The notes: a model not told the origin generated them from the sequence alone. Positions 46,040 to 60,238 are shown, counted from the stretch's first letter. The stretch: DNA of 64,000 nt from an uncultured Clostridia bacterium (GCA_944386045.1 CALWZO010000053.1:33725-97724); one strand, 5' to 3'. A program made the numbers and translations.

Positions 46040-46349
46040 ACACAATAATGGCTTCTTATGCCAATTTTGCAGATTTTTTATAAAAAATTGTTAGAAATAT
46101 CAATTTTTATATCGAAAAATCTGCTTATTGTACAAAAAAATAATATGCGTTGGCAATCCATTGGTTTTTTGCAAGTTTTTTGTAGTAATTCTGTGCGAAA
46201 AAGTTGTAAAAAGCCGGCAAAACCGCCGGTTTTGTCTGTGGCTTTTCCCAAAAAACAGGGCAGTAATTCTGTGCCCCGTCCGCGGGAAGCCGCCGCTTGC
46301 CTTTATACCTATTATTTGAATAATATTTATGAAGGAGTTAAAAGAAATA
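46040..46349 (+). promoter_or_regulatory. Structured leader of the rpoB operon
   Basis: About 310 bases without a convincing gene. It contains a long AT-rich hairpin (46069-46124: GCAGATTTTT pairs with AAAAATCTGC, and inner AAAAATTG with CAATTTTT), a GC-centred hairpin with outer AAAAGCC/GGCTTTT arms (about 46207-46247), and a 13-base direct repeat AGTAATTCTGTGC at 46184-46196 and 46262-46274. The layout suggests attenuation or binding of a regulator. Confidence 0.55.
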
Positions 46350-49300
46350 ATGGCGATTGTAAAACCTACCATGCTTGGCACCACCGAGCGTATGAACTTT
46401 GCCAAAATCAATGAAGTTCTGGAAATGCCCAACCTCATTGAAGTGCAGAAATCTTCATACCAGTGGTTCATCGATGAAGGCATCAAAGAAGTTTTCCGCG
46501 ATATCGGCACCATAGAGGACCACACCGGTACCCTGGCACTGGAATTTGTGGACTACCACCTGGAAGAACATACAAAGTATTCTGTAAAAGAGTGCAAAGA
46601 GCGCGATGTAACCTATGCCGCTCCGCTGAAAGTTACCATCCGTCTGCTGAACAAAGAAACAGGTGAAATCAAACAGCAGGAAAAATTCATGGGTGATTTC
46701 CCGAAGATGACCAACAGCGGCACATTTATCATCAACGGTGCCGAGCGTGTTATCGTTTCTCAGCTGGTGCGTTCTCCCGGCGCTTATTTCAAGCTGGACC
46801 ACGACAAGACAGGTAAAAAACTGTACTCCGGTACAATAATTCCCAACCGCGGCGCCTGGCTGGAATACGAAACAGATGTAAACGATGTTTTCTATGTCCG
46901 TATAGACAAAAACAGAAAGCTGCCTGTAACCAGCTTTTTGCGTGCCCTGGGCCTGTCCTCCAATGACGAGATCAGAAGCGTGTTCGGAGACGAGGAAATA
47001 ATTGAGGCCACACTGGCAAAGGATACAACCACCAACACAGAGGAAGGCCTGCTGGAAACATACAGAAAACTGCGCCCCGGCGAGCCGCCCACGGTTGAAA
47101 ACAGCCAGACACATATCAACAACCTGTTCTTTGACCCCAGAAGATATGATCTGTCCCGTTTCGGACGCTATAAATTCAATAAAAAACTTTCAATATCCAA
47201 CAGAATTAACGGCGAAGTCAGCGCCGAGATGGTTGTTTCTCCCCTTACAGGCGAAATCCTGTGCGAAGAGGGAGTTGAAATCAGCGAAGAGCTGGCTTTG
47301 ACAATCGAAAACAACGGTGTTGCCGTAATGCGTGTAAAGAAAGAAGACGGCAGCATTGTAAAGGTAGTTTCCAACGGTATGGTTGACCACAAAGCCGTTG
47401 TGGGCTTTGACCTGACAGAAGAAGGCATCAACGAAAAAGTTTCCTTTGCCGTTCTGAAAGAACTGATGGATGAAAGCGCAGGCGACAGCGAAGCTTTGAA
47501 AGCTTTGATGATCGAAAACCGCGACAGACTGATACCCAAAAATATCACCATAGACGATATATTCGCCTCTGTAAACTATGTTACCTGCCTGTCCCACGAT
47601 GTAGGACAGTTTGACGACATTGACCACCTGGGCAACCGTCGTATCCGCAGCGTAGGCGAACTGCTGCAGGCCCAGTTCAGGACCGGTATCATCCGTATGG
47701 AGAGAACTATCCGTGAAAGAATGGACCAGCAGGAAAGAGATACAATCACACCCGAAAGCCTGATCAATATCAAGCCGGTGGTGGCTATAATAAAAGAATT
47801 TTTCGGCTCATCTGCCCTGTCACAGTTCATGGACCAGACCAACCCCCTTGCTGAACTGACACACAAACGCCGTCTGTCAGCCCTGGGCCCCGGCGGTCTG
47901 TCCCGTGACCGCGCCGGTTTTGAGGTTCGTGACGTACACTATTCACACTACGGCAGAATGTGTCCTATCGAAACACCGGAAGGCCCCAACATCGGTCTGA
48001 TTTCCTATCTGGCAACATTTGCCAAGATAAACGAATACGGCTTTATCGAGGCTCCTTACAGAAAAGTTGACAAAGCCACAGGCGTTGTAACAGACGAGGT
48101 TGTTTACATGACAGCCGATGTGGAAGACAGATATGTTGTTGCCCAGGCCAACGAGCCGCTGGACGAAAACGGACGCTTTGTGAGAGAGCGTGTAAACGCC
48201 CGCTGCCGCGACCTGATACTGGAAGCTCCCAGAGAAGATGTGGACTACATGGATGTATCTCCGAAGATGGTTGTTTCCGTTGCTACATCAATGATTCCCT
48301 TCCTGGAAAACGACGACGCCAACCGCGCCCTGATGGGCTCCAACATGCAGCGTCAGGCTGTTCCGCTGCTGCGTCCCGAGGCACCTATCGTTGCCACAGG
48401 TATGGAATACAAAGCCGGTTATGACTCCGGTGTTGTTGTAATAGCCAAAAACGACGGTGTTGTTGAAAAGGTAAGCGCAAACAAAATTGTTATCCGCACC
48501 GGCAAGACAACAACCGACGAATATGATGTAATCAAATTTATGCGCTCCAACCAGGGCACATGTATCAACCAGCGCCCGATTGTAAGCGAAGGCGAAATAA
48601 TCAAAAAAGGTCAGGTTATCGCCGACGGCCCGTCAACAGACCACGGTGAAATATCCCTGGGCAAGAATGTTCTGGTAGGTTACATGACCTGGGAAGGTTA
48701 CAACTACGAGGACGCTATCCTGATAAACGAAAGAGTTGTTTCCGGAGATGTATTTACATCTATCCATATAGAAGAATATGAAATAGAAGCCAGAGAAACC
48801 AAGCTGGGACCGGAAGAGATCACAAGAGAGATCCCCAGCGTTGGCGACGAAGCCCTGAAAAACCTGGACAGCCGCGGTATTATCCGCATAGGCGCCGAAG
48901 TTTCCAGCGGCGACATCCTGGTAGGTAAGGTAACTCCCAAAGGCGAAACCGAACTGTCACCGGAAGAAAAACTGCTGCGCGCCATTTTCGGCGAAAAAGC
49001 AGGCGATGTAAGGGATACATCACTGAAAGTTCCTCACGGCGAATACGGCACCATCGTTGATGTAAAGGTATTTACACCTGAAAACAGCGATGAGATCAAA
49101 CCCGGCGTACTGGAAGTTGTAAGAGTTTACATCGCACAGAAGAGAAAAATCTCTGTGGGTGACAAAATGGCCGGCCGTCACGGTAACAAAGGTGTTGTTT
49201 CCAGAATACTGCCTCAGGAAGATATGCCTTTCCTGGCAGACGGCACACCTCTTGACCTGGTGCTGAACCCTCTGGGCGTTCCGTCCCGTATGAACATCGG

Positions 49301-50042
49301 TCAGGTACTGGAAGTTCATCTGGGCTATGCCGCAAAAGCTTTGGGCTGGAAGGTTATGACACCTGTATTTGACGGCGCCAAAGAAACAGATATATTTGAA
49401 CTGCTCAAACAGGCGGGTCTGCCGGAAACAGGCAAGATTCAGCTGTACGACGGAAGAACCGGTGAGCCCTTTGACAACAAGGTAACCGTCGGTTACAAAT
49501 ACTTCCTGAAACTGCACCACCTGGTTGACGATAAGATGCACGCCCGTTCAATCGGTCCGTACTCACTGGTTACTCAGCAGCCTCTGGGCGGTAAAGCTCA
49601 GTTCGGCGGCCAGAGATTTGGTGAGATGGAAGTTTGGGCCCTAGAGGCTTATGGCGCTGCCTATACCCTGCAGGAAATCCTGACAGTAAAATCCGACGAT
49701 ATGGTGGGCCGTGTAAAAACATACGAAGCCATATTCAAAGGACAGGAAATACCCAAACCGGGCATTCCGGAATCCTTCCGTGTTCTTATCAAGGAAATGC
49801 AGTCCCTTGCTTTGGATGTGCGTGTGCTTGATGAAGAAGGCAACGAGGTTGATTTGAGACAAACCTATGACGACGATGACGCCAAAGGCGATTTCGCCAG
49901 CGAAATTGCAACCGAACTGGTTGAACAGGACGAAGATTTGAAAGGATTTATGGTAAGCGACAATCCGGAAGAAGATTTTGAGTCTGACTTTGCGTCAGTA
50001 AGCGCCGACACACGGGAAAGCGATGAAGAGGATATGTTCTGA
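46350..50042 (+). CDS. rpoB: RNA polymerase beta subunit
   Basis: 1230 residues. The rifampicin pocket (about 485-516) reads [20 protein letters not shown] and then [11 protein letters not shown]. The residues matching E. coli D516, H526 and S531 are wild type, while the one matching Q510 is Ala. The C-terminal [19 protein letters not shown] is standard. I chose ATG 46350 (MAIVKPTML). AAGGAG lies 12 bases before it, a little far, and an in-frame ATG at 46329 has no ribosome site. rplJ and rplL, which usually precede rpoB, are not present upstream. Codon use shifts to GTT, GCT and ATC, as expected for high expression. Confidence 0.97.
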   Translation: MAIVKPTMLGTTERMNFAKINEVLEMPNLIEVQKSSYQWFIDEGIKEVFRDIGTIEDHTGTLALEFVDYHLEEHTKYSVKECKERDVTYAAPLKVTIRLLNKETGEIKQQEKFMGDFPKMTNSGTFIINGAERVIVSQLVRSPGAYFKLDHDKTGKKLYSGTIIPNRGAWLEYETDVNDVFYVRIDKNRKLPVTSFLRALGLSSNDEIRSVFGDEEIIEATLAKDTTTNTEEGLLETYRKLRPGEPPTVENSQTHINNLFFDPRRYDLSRFGRYKFNKKLSISNRINGEVSAEMVVSPLTGEILCEEGVEISEELALTIENNGVAVMRVKKEDGSIVKVVSNGMVDHKAVVGFDLTEEGINEKVSFAVLKELMDESAGDSEALKALMIENRDRLIPKNITIDDIFASVNYVTCLSHDVGQFDDIDHLGNRRIRSVGELLQAQFRTGIIRMERTIRERMDQQERDTITPESLINIKPVVAIIKEFFGSSALSQFMDQTNPLAELTHKRRLSALGPGGLSRDRAGFEVRDVHYSHYGRMCPIETPEGPNIGLISYLATFAKINEYGFIEAPYRKVDKATGVVTDEVVYMTADVEDRYVVAQANEPLDENGRFVRERVNARCRDLILEAPREDVDYMDVSPKMVVSVATSMIPFLENDDANRALMGSNMQRQAVPLLRPEAPIVATGMEYKAGYDSGVVVIAKNDGVVEKVSANKIVIRTGKTTTDEYDVIKFMRSNQGTCINQRPIVSEGEIIKKGQVIADGPSTDHGEISLGKNVLVGYMTWEGYNYEDAILINERVVSGDVFTSIHIEEYEIEARETKLGPEEITREIPSVGDEALKNLDSRGIIRIGAEVSSGDILVGKVTPKGETELSPEEKLLRAIFGEKAGDVRDTSLKVPHGEYGTIVDVKVFTPENSDEIKPGVLEVVRVYIAQKRKISVGDKMAGRHGNKGVVSRILPQEDMPFLADGTPLDLVLNPLGVPSRMNIGQVLEVHLGYAAKALGWKVMTPVFDGAKETDIFELLKQAGLPETGKIQLYDGRTGEPFDNKVTVGYKYFLKLHHLVDDKMHARSIGPYSLVTQQPLGGKAQFGGQRFGEMEVWALEAYGAAYTLQEILTVKSDDMVGRVKTYEAIFKGQEIPKPGIPESFRVLIKEMQSLALDVRVLDEEGNEVDLRQTYDDDDAKGDFASEIATELVEQDEDLKGFMVSDNPEEDFESDFASVSADTRESDEEDMF

Positions 50043-50130
50043 TAAGGACATATCCGCAGCTTTCAAAGTTCCGCCGTGCAGCGGGCACAGCGGACAGTGA
50101 CATTTTTAAGAAAGGAAGTTTTGCTAAAAT

Positions 50131-53100
50131 ATGGCACATAACACTTTTGATTCAATAAAAATCGGCATCGCGTCACCTGAGCAGATTTTAAGTTGGTCAC
50201 ACGGTGAGGTTACCAAGCCGGAAACCATAAACTACCGCACACTGAAACCGGAGAGGGACGGTCTGTTCTGCGAAAGAATTTTCGGACCTACCAAAGACTG
50301 GGAATGCAGCTGCGGCAAGCTGAACAAAAATCGCCACAAGGGACAGATATGCGACAAGTGCGGCGTTGAAAGCACAAGAGCAAAGGTAAGAAGAGAGAGA
50401 ATGGGGCACATCTGCCTGGCAGCTCCGGTTTCTCACATCTGGTACCTGAAAGCGGTGCCTTCCAGAATTGGTCTTATTCTGGATGTTACCCCCAAAGCAC
50501 TGGAAAAAGTTATATACTTTTCATCATATATAGTAACCGACAAAGGCTTTACAGCCCTGGAGGACAAACAGCTGCTCAGCGAAAACGAATACAACGATAT
50601 GGTTGAGCGTTACGGCGAAGATGCTTTCAAAGCATCCATGGGCGCCGAAGCGGTAAAAGAGCTGCTGGAAAAAATTGACCTGGATGAGCTGTCTGCCCAG
50701 CTGACAAAAGAACTGGAAACAGCCACCGGCCAGAAGAGAGTAAAACTGTACAAACGCCTGGAAGTATGCGAAAGCTTCCGCCAGTCCGGCAACAGACCGG
50801 AATGGATGATACTGGATGTGCTGCCGGTAATTCCGCCGGACATCCGTCCTATGGTTCAGCTGGACGGCGGCCGTTTTGCCACCAGCGACCTGAACGACCT
50901 GTACAGAAGAGTTATAAACAGAAACAACCGTCTGAAAAAACTGCTGGAACTGTCTGCTCCGGACATTATCGTAAGAAATGAAAAGAGAATGCTGCAGGAG
51001 GCTGTGGACAGCCTGATAGACAACGGCAGAAGAGGCCGTGCCGTAACAGGCGGCACATCCAACAGACCGCTGAAATCCCTTTCCGATATGCTGAAAGGTA
51101 AACAGGGCCGCTTCCGTCAGAACCTGCTGGGTAAGCGTGTTGACTACTCCGGCCGTTCTGTTATCGTTGTAGGTCCTGAACTGAAAATTTATCAGTGCGG
51201 TCTGCCGAAAGAGATGGCTCTGGAACTGTTTAAACCCTTTGTTATGAGGGAACTGGTGGACAAAGGATTTGCCACCAACATCAAGAGCGCAAAGAAAGTT
51301 GTTGAAAAAGCCAACAGCGAAGTATGGGATGCTTTGGAAACAGTTATCAAAGGACATCCTGTTCTGCTTAACCGTGCTCCTACACTGCACCGTCTGGGCA
51401 TTCAGGCCTTTGAACCTGTTCTGGTTGAAGGCCGTGCGCTGAAACTGCACCCGCTGGTATGTACAGCTTACAACGCCGACTTTGACGGCGACCAGATGGC
51501 TGTTCATGTACCGCTGTCCAAGGAAGCCCAGGACGAGGCCAGAAACCTTATGCTGGCTTCCGGCAACCTGCTGAAACTGTCTGATGGTTCACCTGTTACC
51601 GTTCCTACACAGGATATGGTTTTGGGTTCATACTATCTGACAATGGTCAACGACGGCGACAAGGGCGAAGGCATGATATTCCGTGACGAAAACGAAGCTC
51701 TGATGGCTTACGCTGAAGGTTATGTGACACTGCATGCCAAAGTTAAAATCCGCCGCAGCGGCGAAGTAAACGGCGAAAAAGTTTCCCGCATTATCGAAAC
51801 TACCGTCGGCCGTCTGATATTCAACACACCTATTCCGCAGGACCTGGGATATGTTGACAGAACAAACCCCGACAACCTGTTCAAACTGGAAATAGAATTC
51901 CTGGTTGGCAAAAAGCAGCTGGGTGACATTGTTAAAAAATGTATTGATATCCACGGCACAAAGGTAACATCTGTTGTGCTGGACAACATCAAAGCCCAGG
52001 GCTTCAAATACTCCACCAAAGGTGCTATCACCGTTGCTGCCTGTGATGCGGTTATTCCTCCGCAGAAGAAGCAGCTTATCAGCGAAGCTGAAGAAAAGGT
52101 AAGCGAAGTTCGTCAGATGTTTGAAATGGGTCTGTTGAGCGAAGACCAGAGATACAGAAGCATTACTGAAATCTGGAACAACACCACAGACCTGGTTTCC
52201 AAAGCACTGCAGGACAACATGGACGCCAGAAACCCCATCTGGATGATGGCCGACTCCGGCGCCCGTGGTTCTATGAACCAGATCAAACAGCTGGCCGGTA
52301 TGCGTGGCCTTATCGCCTCCACATCCGGTAAAACAATCGAAATTCCGATCAAGGCCAACTACCGTGAAGGTCTGAACATTCTGGAATACTTCATATCTGC
52401 CCGCGGTGCCCGTAAAGGTCTGGCCGATACAGCTCTGAGAACTGCTGACTCCGGTTACCTGACACGCCGTCTGGTGGATGTTTCCCACGATGTTATCATC
52501 AGGGAACATGACTGCGGTGCCCAGCACGGTATCGTAGTAAAAGAAATCCGCGACGGCAACAGCGTTATCGAGCCGCTGGCAGACAGACTGCTGGGCCGTT
52601 ATACTGTGCATGACCTTATCGATCCTGCCACAGGCGAAGTCATCGTATCAAAAGACAAGATGATGGACAAAGCGGATATAGACAAAATTATCAGAACATT
52701 CGGCACATACGACGAAGCAACCGGCAGGTATGATGCAAAAGATATCGAGGTTGAAATCCGCAGCGTGCTGAACTGTAAATCTCATGTGGGTGTATGTGCC
52801 AAGTGTTACGGCGCCTCACTGTCAGACTGGAAGCCGGTTAAAGTCGGTGAGGTTGTTGGTACAATCGCTGCCCAGTCCATCGGCGAGCCCGGTACACAGC
52901 TGACCATGCGTACATTCCACACCGGCGGTATCGCTTCCGCAGCTGACATCACACAGGGTCTTCCCCGTGTTGAAGAGCTGTTTGAAGCCCGTCGTCCCAA
53001 GATGATTGCCATCATGTCCGAAATTGCCGGACGCGTAAGAATAGACGAAACCAGAAAGGGCACATACGCTGTTATTGAAGGATTTGACGACAATGGTGCA

Positions 53101-53727
53101 CCTTGCGAAAAGAGCTATCTGATACCTTTCGACCAGAGATTGTCCCCCGCCGTATATGACGGAGCAATGGTGGAAAAGGGCGCTTACCTGACAGAGGGTT
53201 CTGCTGCTCCCGCCGACATCCTGGCCATCAAAGGCAGAAGAGCTGTTGAAGATTACATCATCCAGGAAGTACAGAAGGTTTACCGCGTACAGGGTGTTGA
53301 AATCAACGACAAGCACATCGAGGTTATCGTCCGCCAGATGGTAAAGAAGGTCAAGATCGAAGAGTCCGGTTCCACCAGCCTTATCGGCGGAGCCTTGGTA
53401 GACTACAAAGACTTCAAGGAAAAGGACGAAGAGATCAAGGCAAGAATTGCCGCCGGCGAAACCGGACTGGAAGAACCCAAAGCAACAGATATCATTCTTG
53501 GTATCACCAAAGCTGCTCTGGCAACAGAAAGCTTCCTGTCTGCCGCATCCTTCCAGGAAACAACAAAAGTTCTTACAGATGCTGCAATCCGCGGTAAAGT
53601 TGACCCGCTGCAGGGCCTGAAAGAAAATGTTATCATCGGTAAACTTATCCCTGCCGGTGCCACAGTGGCCGACATGGATGAAGAATCTGAAAAAGGTGAA
53701 GAAAATACTGAGATTGCAGGCTTTTAA
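50131..53727 (+). CDS. rpoC: RNA polymerase beta' subunit
   Basis: 1198 residues. The N-terminal zinc site is [19 protein letters not shown]. The catalytic loop [12 protein letters not shown] carries the three Asp that hold the active-site magnesium. A second cysteine set appears in [13 protein letters not shown], and the trigger-loop region includes [16 protein letters not shown]. It follows rpoB by 88 bases with AAGGAAG as ribosome site. A hairpin that also contains a promoter follows the stop. Confidence 0.98.
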   Translation: MAHNTFDSIKIGIASPEQILSWSHGEVTKPETINYRTLKPERDGLFCERIFGPTKDWECSCGKLNKNRHKGQICDKCGVESTRAKVRRERMGHICLAAPVSHIWYLKAVPSRIGLILDVTPKALEKVIYFSSYIVTDKGFTALEDKQLLSENEYNDMVERYGEDAFKASMGAEAVKELLEKIDLDELSAQLTKELETATGQKRVKLYKRLEVCESFRQSGNRPEWMILDVLPVIPPDIRPMVQLDGGRFATSDLNDLYRRVINRNNRLKKLLELSAPDIIVRNEKRMLQEAVDSLIDNGRRGRAVTGGTSNRPLKSLSDMLKGKQGRFRQNLLGKRVDYSGRSVIVVGPELKIYQCGLPKEMALELFKPFVMRELVDKGFATNIKSAKKVVEKANSEVWDALETVIKGHPVLLNRAPTLHRLGIQAFEPVLVEGRALKLHPLVCTAYNADFDGDQMAVHVPLSKEAQDEARNLMLASGNLLKLSDGSPVTVPTQDMVLGSYYLTMVNDGDKGEGMIFRDENEALMAYAEGYVTLHAKVKIRRSGEVNGEKVSRIIETTVGRLIFNTPIPQDLGYVDRTNPDNLFKLEIEFLVGKKQLGDIVKKCIDIHGTKVTSVVLDNIKAQGFKYSTKGAITVAACDAVIPPQKKQLISEAEEKVSEVRQMFEMGLLSEDQRYRSITEIWNNTTDLVSKALQDNMDARNPIWMMADSGARGSMNQIKQLAGMRGLIASTSGKTIEIPIKANYREGLNILEYFISARGARKGLADTALRTADSGYLTRRLVDVSHDVIIREHDCGAQHGIVVKEIRDGNSVIEPLADRLLGRYTVHDLIDPATGEVIVSKDKMMDKADIDKIIRTFGTYDEATGRYDAKDIEVEIRSVLNCKSHVGVCAKCYGASLSDWKPVKVGEVVGTIAAQSIGEPGTQLTMRTFHTGGIASAADITQGLPRVEELFEARRPKMIAIMSEIAGRVRIDETRKGTYAVIEGFDDNGAPCEKSYLIPFDQRLSPAVYDGAMVEKGAYLTEGSAAPADILAIKGRRAVEDYIIQEVQKVYRVQGVEINDKHIEVIVRQMVKKVKIEESGSTSLIGGALVDYKDFKEKDEEIKARIAAGETGLEEPKATDIILGITKAALATESFLSAASFQETTKVLTDAAIRGKVDPLQGLKENVIIGKLIPAGATVADMDEESEKGEENTEIAGF

Positions 53728-53740
53728 TGCAAAATAACTA

Positions 53741-53769
53741 TTGACATAACTGCGCCAAAATAGTAAAAT
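53741..53769 (+). promoter_or_regulatory. Promoter for rpsL within the rpoC-distal hairpin
   Basis: TTGACA (53741-53746), 17 bases, TAAAAT (53764-53769). The -10 lies in the loop of the inverted repeat at 53748-53785. Confidence 0.6.
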
Positions 53770-53785
53770 ACATTTTGGCGCAGTT
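53748..53785 (+). terminator. Perfect 14-base hairpin after rpoC
   Basis: AACTGCGCCAAAAT (53748-53761), a ten-base loop, ATTTTGGCGCAGTT (53772-53785). No T run follows, so it may weaken rather than stop transcription, or protect the rpoC 3' end. Confidence 0.5.
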
Positions 53786-53866
53786 AATGTGCTGTGTTCA
53801 GGCATGCCCGGATTTCCCAGGCGGCCTTGACATATATAATAATTGTAATAGGAGGAATTTAAAAAA

Positions 53867-54292
53867 ATGCCAACATTTAACCAGCTTGTTCGCAAAGGCA
53901 GAGAAGTTTTGGTAAAGAAGTCGACAGCTCCTGCTCTTCAGAAAGGCTACAACAGCCAGAAGAAGATCGCTACAGATCAGTCCGCTCCTCAGAAGCGCGG
54001 TGTATGCACAGCTGTAAGAACAATGACACCTAAAAAACCTAACTCCGCTTTGAGAAAAGTGGCAAGAGTTCGTCTTTCCAACGGTATAGAAGTTACAAGC
54101 TATATCCCTGGTATCGGTCACAACCTGCAGGAACACAGCGTTGTTCTCGTTCGTGGCGGCCGTGTTAAAGACCTGCCTGGTGTTCGTTACCATACAATCC
54201 GTGGTACACTGGATACACAGGGTGTTGCCAAGAGAATGCAGAGCCGTTCCAAATACGGCGCAAAGCGTCCCAAAGCAGGCGCTAAAAAATAA
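53867..54292 (+). CDS. rpsL: 30S ribosomal protein S12
   Basis: 141 residues. [13 protein letters not shown] at the start, [17 protein letters not shown] and the [13 protein letters not shown] motif are diagnostic. The lysines in KKPNS and VKDLP, where streptomycin-resistance changes occur, are wild type. The start is ATG 53867 with AGGAGG ten bases upstream. It opens the str part rpsL-rpsG-fusA-tuf. Confidence 0.98.
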   Translation: MPTFNQLVRKGREVLVKKSTAPALQKGYNSQKKIATDQSAPQKRGVCTAVRTMTPKKPNSALRKVARVRLSNGIEVTSYIPGIGHNLQEHSVVLVRGGRVKDLPGVRYHTIRGTLDTQGVAKRMQSRSKYGAKRPKAGAKK

Positions 54293-54443
54293 TTCCTTAA
54301 CTGGAATATTACGGTAAAATGACATTTTTATGCCAAAAAGGGCTTTATATAGATATATATTTACCCCTTTTCAGCAGACAGAAGTTTTTTTACACTTTTG
54401 AGTACCAAAGATATCATCAAATATAATGAAGGAGGGAAGAACG

Positions 54444-54914
54444 GTGCCAAGAAGAGGTAATATTGCAAAGAGAGATGTTCTCGCAGACCCGATTTACAAT
54501 TCTAAATTGGTTACTAAGCTTGTTAACAGCATAATGCTGGACGGCAAGAAGGGCGTTGCCCAGAAAATCGTTTACGATGCATTTGATATCGTAGCTGAAA
54601 AAACAGGCAACGATCCGCTGGAAACATTTGAGAAAGCAATGGAAAACATCATGCCGTTGCTGGAAGTTAAAGCCCGTCGTGTAGGCGGTGCAACATATCA
54701 GGTTCCGATGGAAGTCAGAAGCGAAAGAAGACAGACCCTGGGTCTGCGCTGGCTGACAACATACTCCAGGAACAGAAACGAAAAAACAATGCGCGAAAGA
54801 CTTGCAGCTGAAATCATGGATGCAGCCAACGGAAACGGCGGCGCTTGCAAGAAACGCGAAGACACACACAAAATGGCAGAGGCCAACAAGGCATTTGCTC
54901 ATTACAGATACTAA
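54444..54914 (+). CDS. rpsG: 30S ribosomal protein S7
   Basis: 156 residues, standard length. [20 protein letters not shown] at the start and [14 protein letters not shown] are diagnostic. I chose GTG 54444 because AAGGAGGG lies about eight bases before it and the protein then starts like other S7 proteins. An ATG six codons earlier overlaps the ribosome site. The 54293-54443 gap holds a weak AAAAAGGG/CCCCTTTT hairpin. Confidence 0.97.
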   Translation: MPRRGNIAKRDVLADPIYNSKLVTKLVNSIMLDGKKGVAQKIVYDAFDIVAEKTGNDPLETFEKAMENIMPLLEVKARRVGGATYQVPMEVRSERRQTLGLRWLTTYSRNRNEKTMRERLAAEIMDAANGNGGACKKREDTHKMAEANKAFAHYRY

Positions 54915-54930
54915 TATACTTTTGCACAAT

Positions 54931-54949
54931 CCCGCCGCTTGTCGGCGGG
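54931..54949 (+). other. GC-rich hairpin between rpsG and fusA
   Basis: CCCGCCG / CGGCGGG with loop CTTGT and no T run. Possibly an mRNA-processing or stabilising element, or a partial terminator. Confidence 0.5.
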
Positions 54950-54976
54950 GCTGTAACATTAAACTAAGGAGGAAAA

Positions 54977-57097
54977 ATGGCAAGAGACGTTTCATTGGCT
55001 ATGACCAGAAACATCGGTATCATGGCTCACATCGATGCCGGTAAAACCACCACAACTGAGCGTATTCTCTATTACACAGGTGTAAACCATAAAATAGGCG
55101 AAACTCATGAAGGTGCTGCTACAATGGACTGGATGGCACAGGAACAGGAAAGAGGTATCACAATCACTTCTGCTGCTACCACATGCTACTGGGCTCATTC
55201 AGAATTCAAAGACCCTGCACAGATCAAGAAAAATCGCCATAGAATCAACATTATTGATACTCCTGGCCACGTTGACTTTACAGTTGAAGTTGAGCGTTCA
55301 CTGAGAGTTCTCGACGGTTCTGTAACAGTATTTTGTGCAAAAGGCGGCGTTGAGCCTCAGTCTGAAACTGTATGGCGTCAGGCTGACAAATACAGAGTAC
55401 CGAGAATGGGCTTTATCAACAAGATGGACATCATGGGTGCAAACTTCTACAATGTTGTACAGATGATGAAAGACCGTCTGAAATGCAACGCTGTTCCGTT
55501 GCAGATACCTATGGGAAGCGAAGATTCCTTCGTAGGTATGGTAGACCTTATAAAAATGAAAGCCTTGGTTTTTGATGCTGATATCAACAAAGGCTTTGAG
55601 GAAGTTGAAATTCCCGAAGAATATAAGGAAAAAGCTGAAGAGTATCATGCAGCCATGATCGAAGCGGTAGCTGAAACAGACGAAGAGCTGATGATGAAAT
55701 ATCTGGAAGGCGAAGAGCTGACTCAGGATGAAATCAAAAAAGCTATCCGCAAGGCTACAATAGATAACACATTTGTTCCGGTTCTGTGCGGTTCTTCATA
55801 CAGAAACAAAGGCGTACAGCAGCTGCTGGATGCTGTTGTTGACTATATGCCTGCTCCCACAGACATCGAAGACATCAAAGGTATCGACCCTGAAACAGGA
55901 GAAGAAACATCCAGACCTTCAGACGACAATGCACCTTTTGCTGCTCTGGCATTCAAGATTGCTACTGACCCGTTTGTTGGTAAACTGTGCTTCTTCCGTG
56001 TTTACTCCGGTACAGTTTCCGCAGGTTCTACAGTGTACAACCCCGGAAAAGATGCCAAGGAAAGAATGGGCCGTATTCTGCAGATGCACGCCAACCACCG
56101 CCAGGATATAGAAATCTGCTATGCCGGTGATATAGCTGCTGCAGTAGGTCTGAAAAATACAACAACAGGTGACACCCTGTGTGACGAAAAGCATCCTGTA
56201 ATCCTGGAAAGCATGGAATTCCCGGAACCGGTTATCCGTGTTGCCATTGAGCCCAAAACAAAGGCCGGTCAGGAAAAAATGGGTATCGCTTTGGCTAAAC
56301 TGGCTGAAGAAGACCCCACATTCAAAACCTACACAGATGAAGAAACAGGCCAGACAATCATCGCCGGTATGGGCGAGCTGCACCTGGAAATCATCGTTGA
56401 CCGTCTGCTGAGAGAATTCAAAGTGGAAGCCAATGTAGGTGCTCCGCAGGTTGCTTACCGTGAGACAATCAAGTCCAACGCTGATGTTGACATGAAATAT
56501 GCCCGTCAGTCCGGTGGTAAAGGTCAGTACGGTCATGTTAAAATCAGAATTGAGCCCAACGAACCCGGTAAAGGCTATGAATTTATCAACTCTATCGTTG
56601 GTGGTGCTATCCCGAAAGAATACATCGAACCTGTTAACCAGGGTATTCAGGGTGCAATGCAGGCCGGTGTTCTGGCCGGTTACCCGGTAGTTGATGTAAA
56701 GGTTACACTTTACGATGGTTCTTACCATGAAGTTGACTCTTCTGAAATGGCATTTAAGATTGCCGGTTCTATGGCTTTTAAAGAAGCTATGAGAAAGGCA
56801 AACCCTGTATTGCTGGAGCCTGTTATGAAGGTTGCCACAACAGTTCCGGAAGAATATCTGGGCGATGTAATGGGCGACTTCAACAGCCGTCGCGGACTTA
56901 TCCAGGGTACAGAAGCCCGTCCGGGTTCACAGCAGGTAAACGCTTTGGTTCCGCTGCAGAACATGTTCGGCTATGCCACAGACCTGCGTTCCAGAACTCA
57001 GGGCCGCGGCAACTACTCTATGGAACCCAGCCACTATGCTGAAGTTCCGAAGTCCATTGCAGAGACAATCATGGCCGGAAGAGCCAAGAAAGATTAA
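54977..57097 (+). CDS. fusA: Elongation factor G
   Basis: A 706-residue GTPase that drives translocation. The G1 loop is [15 protein letters not shown], followed by G3 DTPGHVDF and G4 NKMD. Domain IV has the motif [16 protein letters not shown], as in standard EF-G rather than the RRF-only or tetracycline-protection forms. The start is ATG 54977 with AAGGAGG seven bases upstream. It is followed by tuf. Confidence 0.98.
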   Translation: MARDVSLAMTRNIGIMAHIDAGKTTTTERILYYTGVNHKIGETHEGAATMDWMAQEQERGITITSAATTCYWAHSEFKDPAQIKKNRHRINIIDTPGHVDFTVEVERSLRVLDGSVTVFCAKGGVEPQSETVWRQADKYRVPRMGFINKMDIMGANFYNVVQMMKDRLKCNAVPLQIPMGSEDSFVGMVDLIKMKALVFDADINKGFEEVEIPEEYKEKAEEYHAAMIEAVAETDEELMMKYLEGEELTQDEIKKAIRKATIDNTFVPVLCGSSYRNKGVQQLLDAVVDYMPAPTDIEDIKGIDPETGEETSRPSDDNAPFAALAFKIATDPFVGKLCFFRVYSGTVSAGSTVYNPGKDAKERMGRILQMHANHRQDIEICYAGDIAAAVGLKNTTTGDTLCDEKHPVILESMEFPEPVIRVAIEPKTKAGQEKMGIALAKLAEEDPTFKTYTDEETGQTIIAGMGELHLEIIVDRLLREFKVEANVGAPQVAYRETIKSNADVDMKYARQSGGKGQYGHVKIRIEPNEPGKGYEFINSIVGGAIPKEYIEPVNQGIQGAMQAGVLAGYPVVDVKVTLYDGSYHEVDSSEMAFKIAGSMAFKEAMRKANPVLLEPVMKVATTVPEEYLGDVMGDFNSRRGLIQGTEARPGSQQVNALVPLQNMFGYATDLRSRTQGRGNYSMEPSHYAEVPKSIAETIMAGRAKKD

Positions 57098-57187
57098 TCA
57101 ATAAAACCTTGAAATACTTGATTTTTTAAGTGATTATTGGTAAAATTATATACAACATTTCCCATAACAAATAGGAGGATTCTTACA

Positions 57188-58390
57188 ATGGCAAAAGCTA
57201 AATTTGAAAGAAGCAAACCGCACGTAAACATCGGTACCATCGGTCACGTTGACCATGGTAAAACCACTCTGACAGCTGCTATTACAAAAGTACTGGCTCT
57301 GAAAGGTGACGCTGAATTCACAGATTACGCAAACATCGATAAAGCTCCCGAAGAGAGAGAACGTGGTATCACAATCAACACTTCACACGTTGAATACGAG
57401 ACAGACAACCGTCACTATGCTCACGTTGACTGCCCCGGCCACGCTGACTATGTAAAGAACATGATCACTGGTGCTGCTCAGATGGACGGTGCTATCCTGG
57501 TTGTTTCTTCTGCTGACGGCCCGATGCCTCAGACAAGAGAACACATCCTGCTGTCCAGACAGGTTGGCGTTCCTTACATCGTTGTTTTCATGAACAAAGT
57601 TGACCAGGTTGACGATCCGGAACTGCTGGATCTGGTTGAAATGGAAATCCGTGACCTGCTGAACGAGTACGAATTCCCGGGCGATGATACTCCTATCATC
57701 AAAGGTTCTGCTCTGGCAGTTCTGGAATCCAGCTCTACAGACATCAACGCTCCTGAATACAAATGCATTCTGGAACTGATGGATGCTGTTGACAGCTACA
57801 TCCCCACACCTGAAAGAAAATCTGACCTGCCTTTCCTGATGCCTGTTGAAGACGTATTCACAATCACTGGTCGTGGTACTGTTGCAACTGGTAGAGTTGA
57901 AAGAGGTACAGTAAAAGTTGGCGAAGAAGTTGAAATCGTTGGTCTGGCTGAAGAAAAAGCCAAAACAACAATCACAGGCCTGGAAATGTTCCGCAAACTG
58001 CTGGACTTTGCAGAAGCCGGTGACAACGTTGGTGCTTTGCTGCGTGGTATCCAGAGATCTGACATCGAAAGAGGTCAGGTTCTGTGCAAACCCGGCTCAA
58101 TTCACCCCCACACAAAATTTGTTGGCCAGGTTTACGTTCTGAAAAAGGATGAAGGCGGCCGTCATACTCCTTTCTTCAACAACTATCGTCCTCAGTTCTA
58201 CTTCAGAACAACAGACGTTACAGGTGTTATCGAACTGCCCGAAGGCGTTGAAATGTGCATGCCTGGTGACAACGTTGAAATGACAGTTGAACTGATCACA
58301 ACAATCGCTATCGAAGAAGGTCTGCGTTTTGCTATCCGTGAAGGCGGCAGAACAGTAGGTTCCGGCGTTGTTGTAAAAATCATTGAATAA
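57188..58390 (+). CDS. tuf: Elongation factor Tu
   Basis: A 400-residue GTPase that brings aminoacyl-tRNA to the ribosome. [15 protein letters not shown] is G1, [20 protein letters not shown] is G3, and [13 protein letters not shown] starts domain 2. The codon use is the most biased in the window (GTT, GCT, GGT, ATC). ATG 57188 follows AGGAGG by ten bases. Only this copy is visible here. A terminator follows at 58408. Confidence 0.98.
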   Translation: MAKAKFERSKPHVNIGTIGHVDHGKTTLTAAITKVLALKGDAEFTDYANIDKAPEERERGITINTSHVEYETDNRHYAHVDCPGHADYVKNMITGAAQMDGAILVVSSADGPMPQTREHILLSRQVGVPYIVVFMNKVDQVDDPELLDLVEMEIRDLLNEYEFPGDDTPIIKGSALAVLESSSTDINAPEYKCILELMDAVDSYIPTPERKSDLPFLMPVEDVFTITGRGTVATGRVERGTVKVGEEVEIVGLAEEKAKTTITGLEMFRKLLDFAEAGDNVGALLRGIQRSDIERGQVLCKPGSIHPHTKFVGQVYVLKKDEGGRHTPFFNNYRPQFYFRTTDVTGVIELPEGVEMCMPGDNVEMTVELITTIAIEEGLRFAIREGGRTVGSGVVVKIIE

Positions 58391-58407
58391 TTCAATATAA
58401 CACTTAT

Positions 58408-58437
58408 AGCCCCTTTACACAAAGTAAAGGGGCTTTG
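58408..58437 (+). terminator. Terminator after tuf
   Basis: AGCCCCTTTAC / GTAAAGGGGCT stem followed by TTGTTAT. Confidence 0.8.
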
Positions 58438-58480
58438 TTATAAATATTTTTGTATAAAACAAAGAAAATGGCAAAATCTA

Positions 58481-58509
58481 TTGATATTTCAATTTTCAAG
58501 TCGTATAAT
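58481..58509 (+). promoter_or_regulatory. Promoter of guaB
   Basis: TTGATA (58481-58486), 17 bases, TATAAT (58504-58509). It would give a leader of about 180 bases. Confidence 0.7.
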
Positions 58510-58590
58510 AACTAAAATATTTAATTCAATATTTTAAAGTGTTTAATTTTTGGCTTTGAAATATCGTTATTAACTTTTATTTTTGATATA

Positions 58591-58656
58591 AAACCTCTGT
58601 AAATAAGCTTTAAGCGTGAATTTCTTTTTATATAAATTCCTATTTACAGAGGGTTT
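58591..58656 (+). promoter_or_regulatory. Long hairpin in the guaB leader
   Basis: AAACCTCTGTAAATA (58591-58605) pairs with TATTTACAGAGGGTTT (58641-58656) with one bulged G, closing a 35-base loop. I do not see the conserved core of a purine or PRPP riboswitch, so its role is open. Confidence 0.5.
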
Positions 58657-58668
58657 ATTATATATTAA

Positions 58669-60165
<1,497 letters not shown>

Positions 60166-60178
60166 TTTTTAATACTCA

Positions 60179-60205
60179 CAGGACTTTGTCACTGATGAAG
60201 TCCTG
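60179..60205 (+). other. Hairpin between guaB and guaA
   Basis: CAGGACTT / AAGTCCTG with an eleven-base loop. No T run follows. It may tune the guaB:guaA ratio. Confidence 0.45.
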
Positions 60206-60238
60206 CAATATAAATTATATTTAGTTTAAGGAGACTAT

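Noticed and set aside
55180..55230. Unusual insertion in EF-G after the switch I region
   Set aside because: A similar insertion occurs in E. coli EF-G, so it is ordinary length variation.
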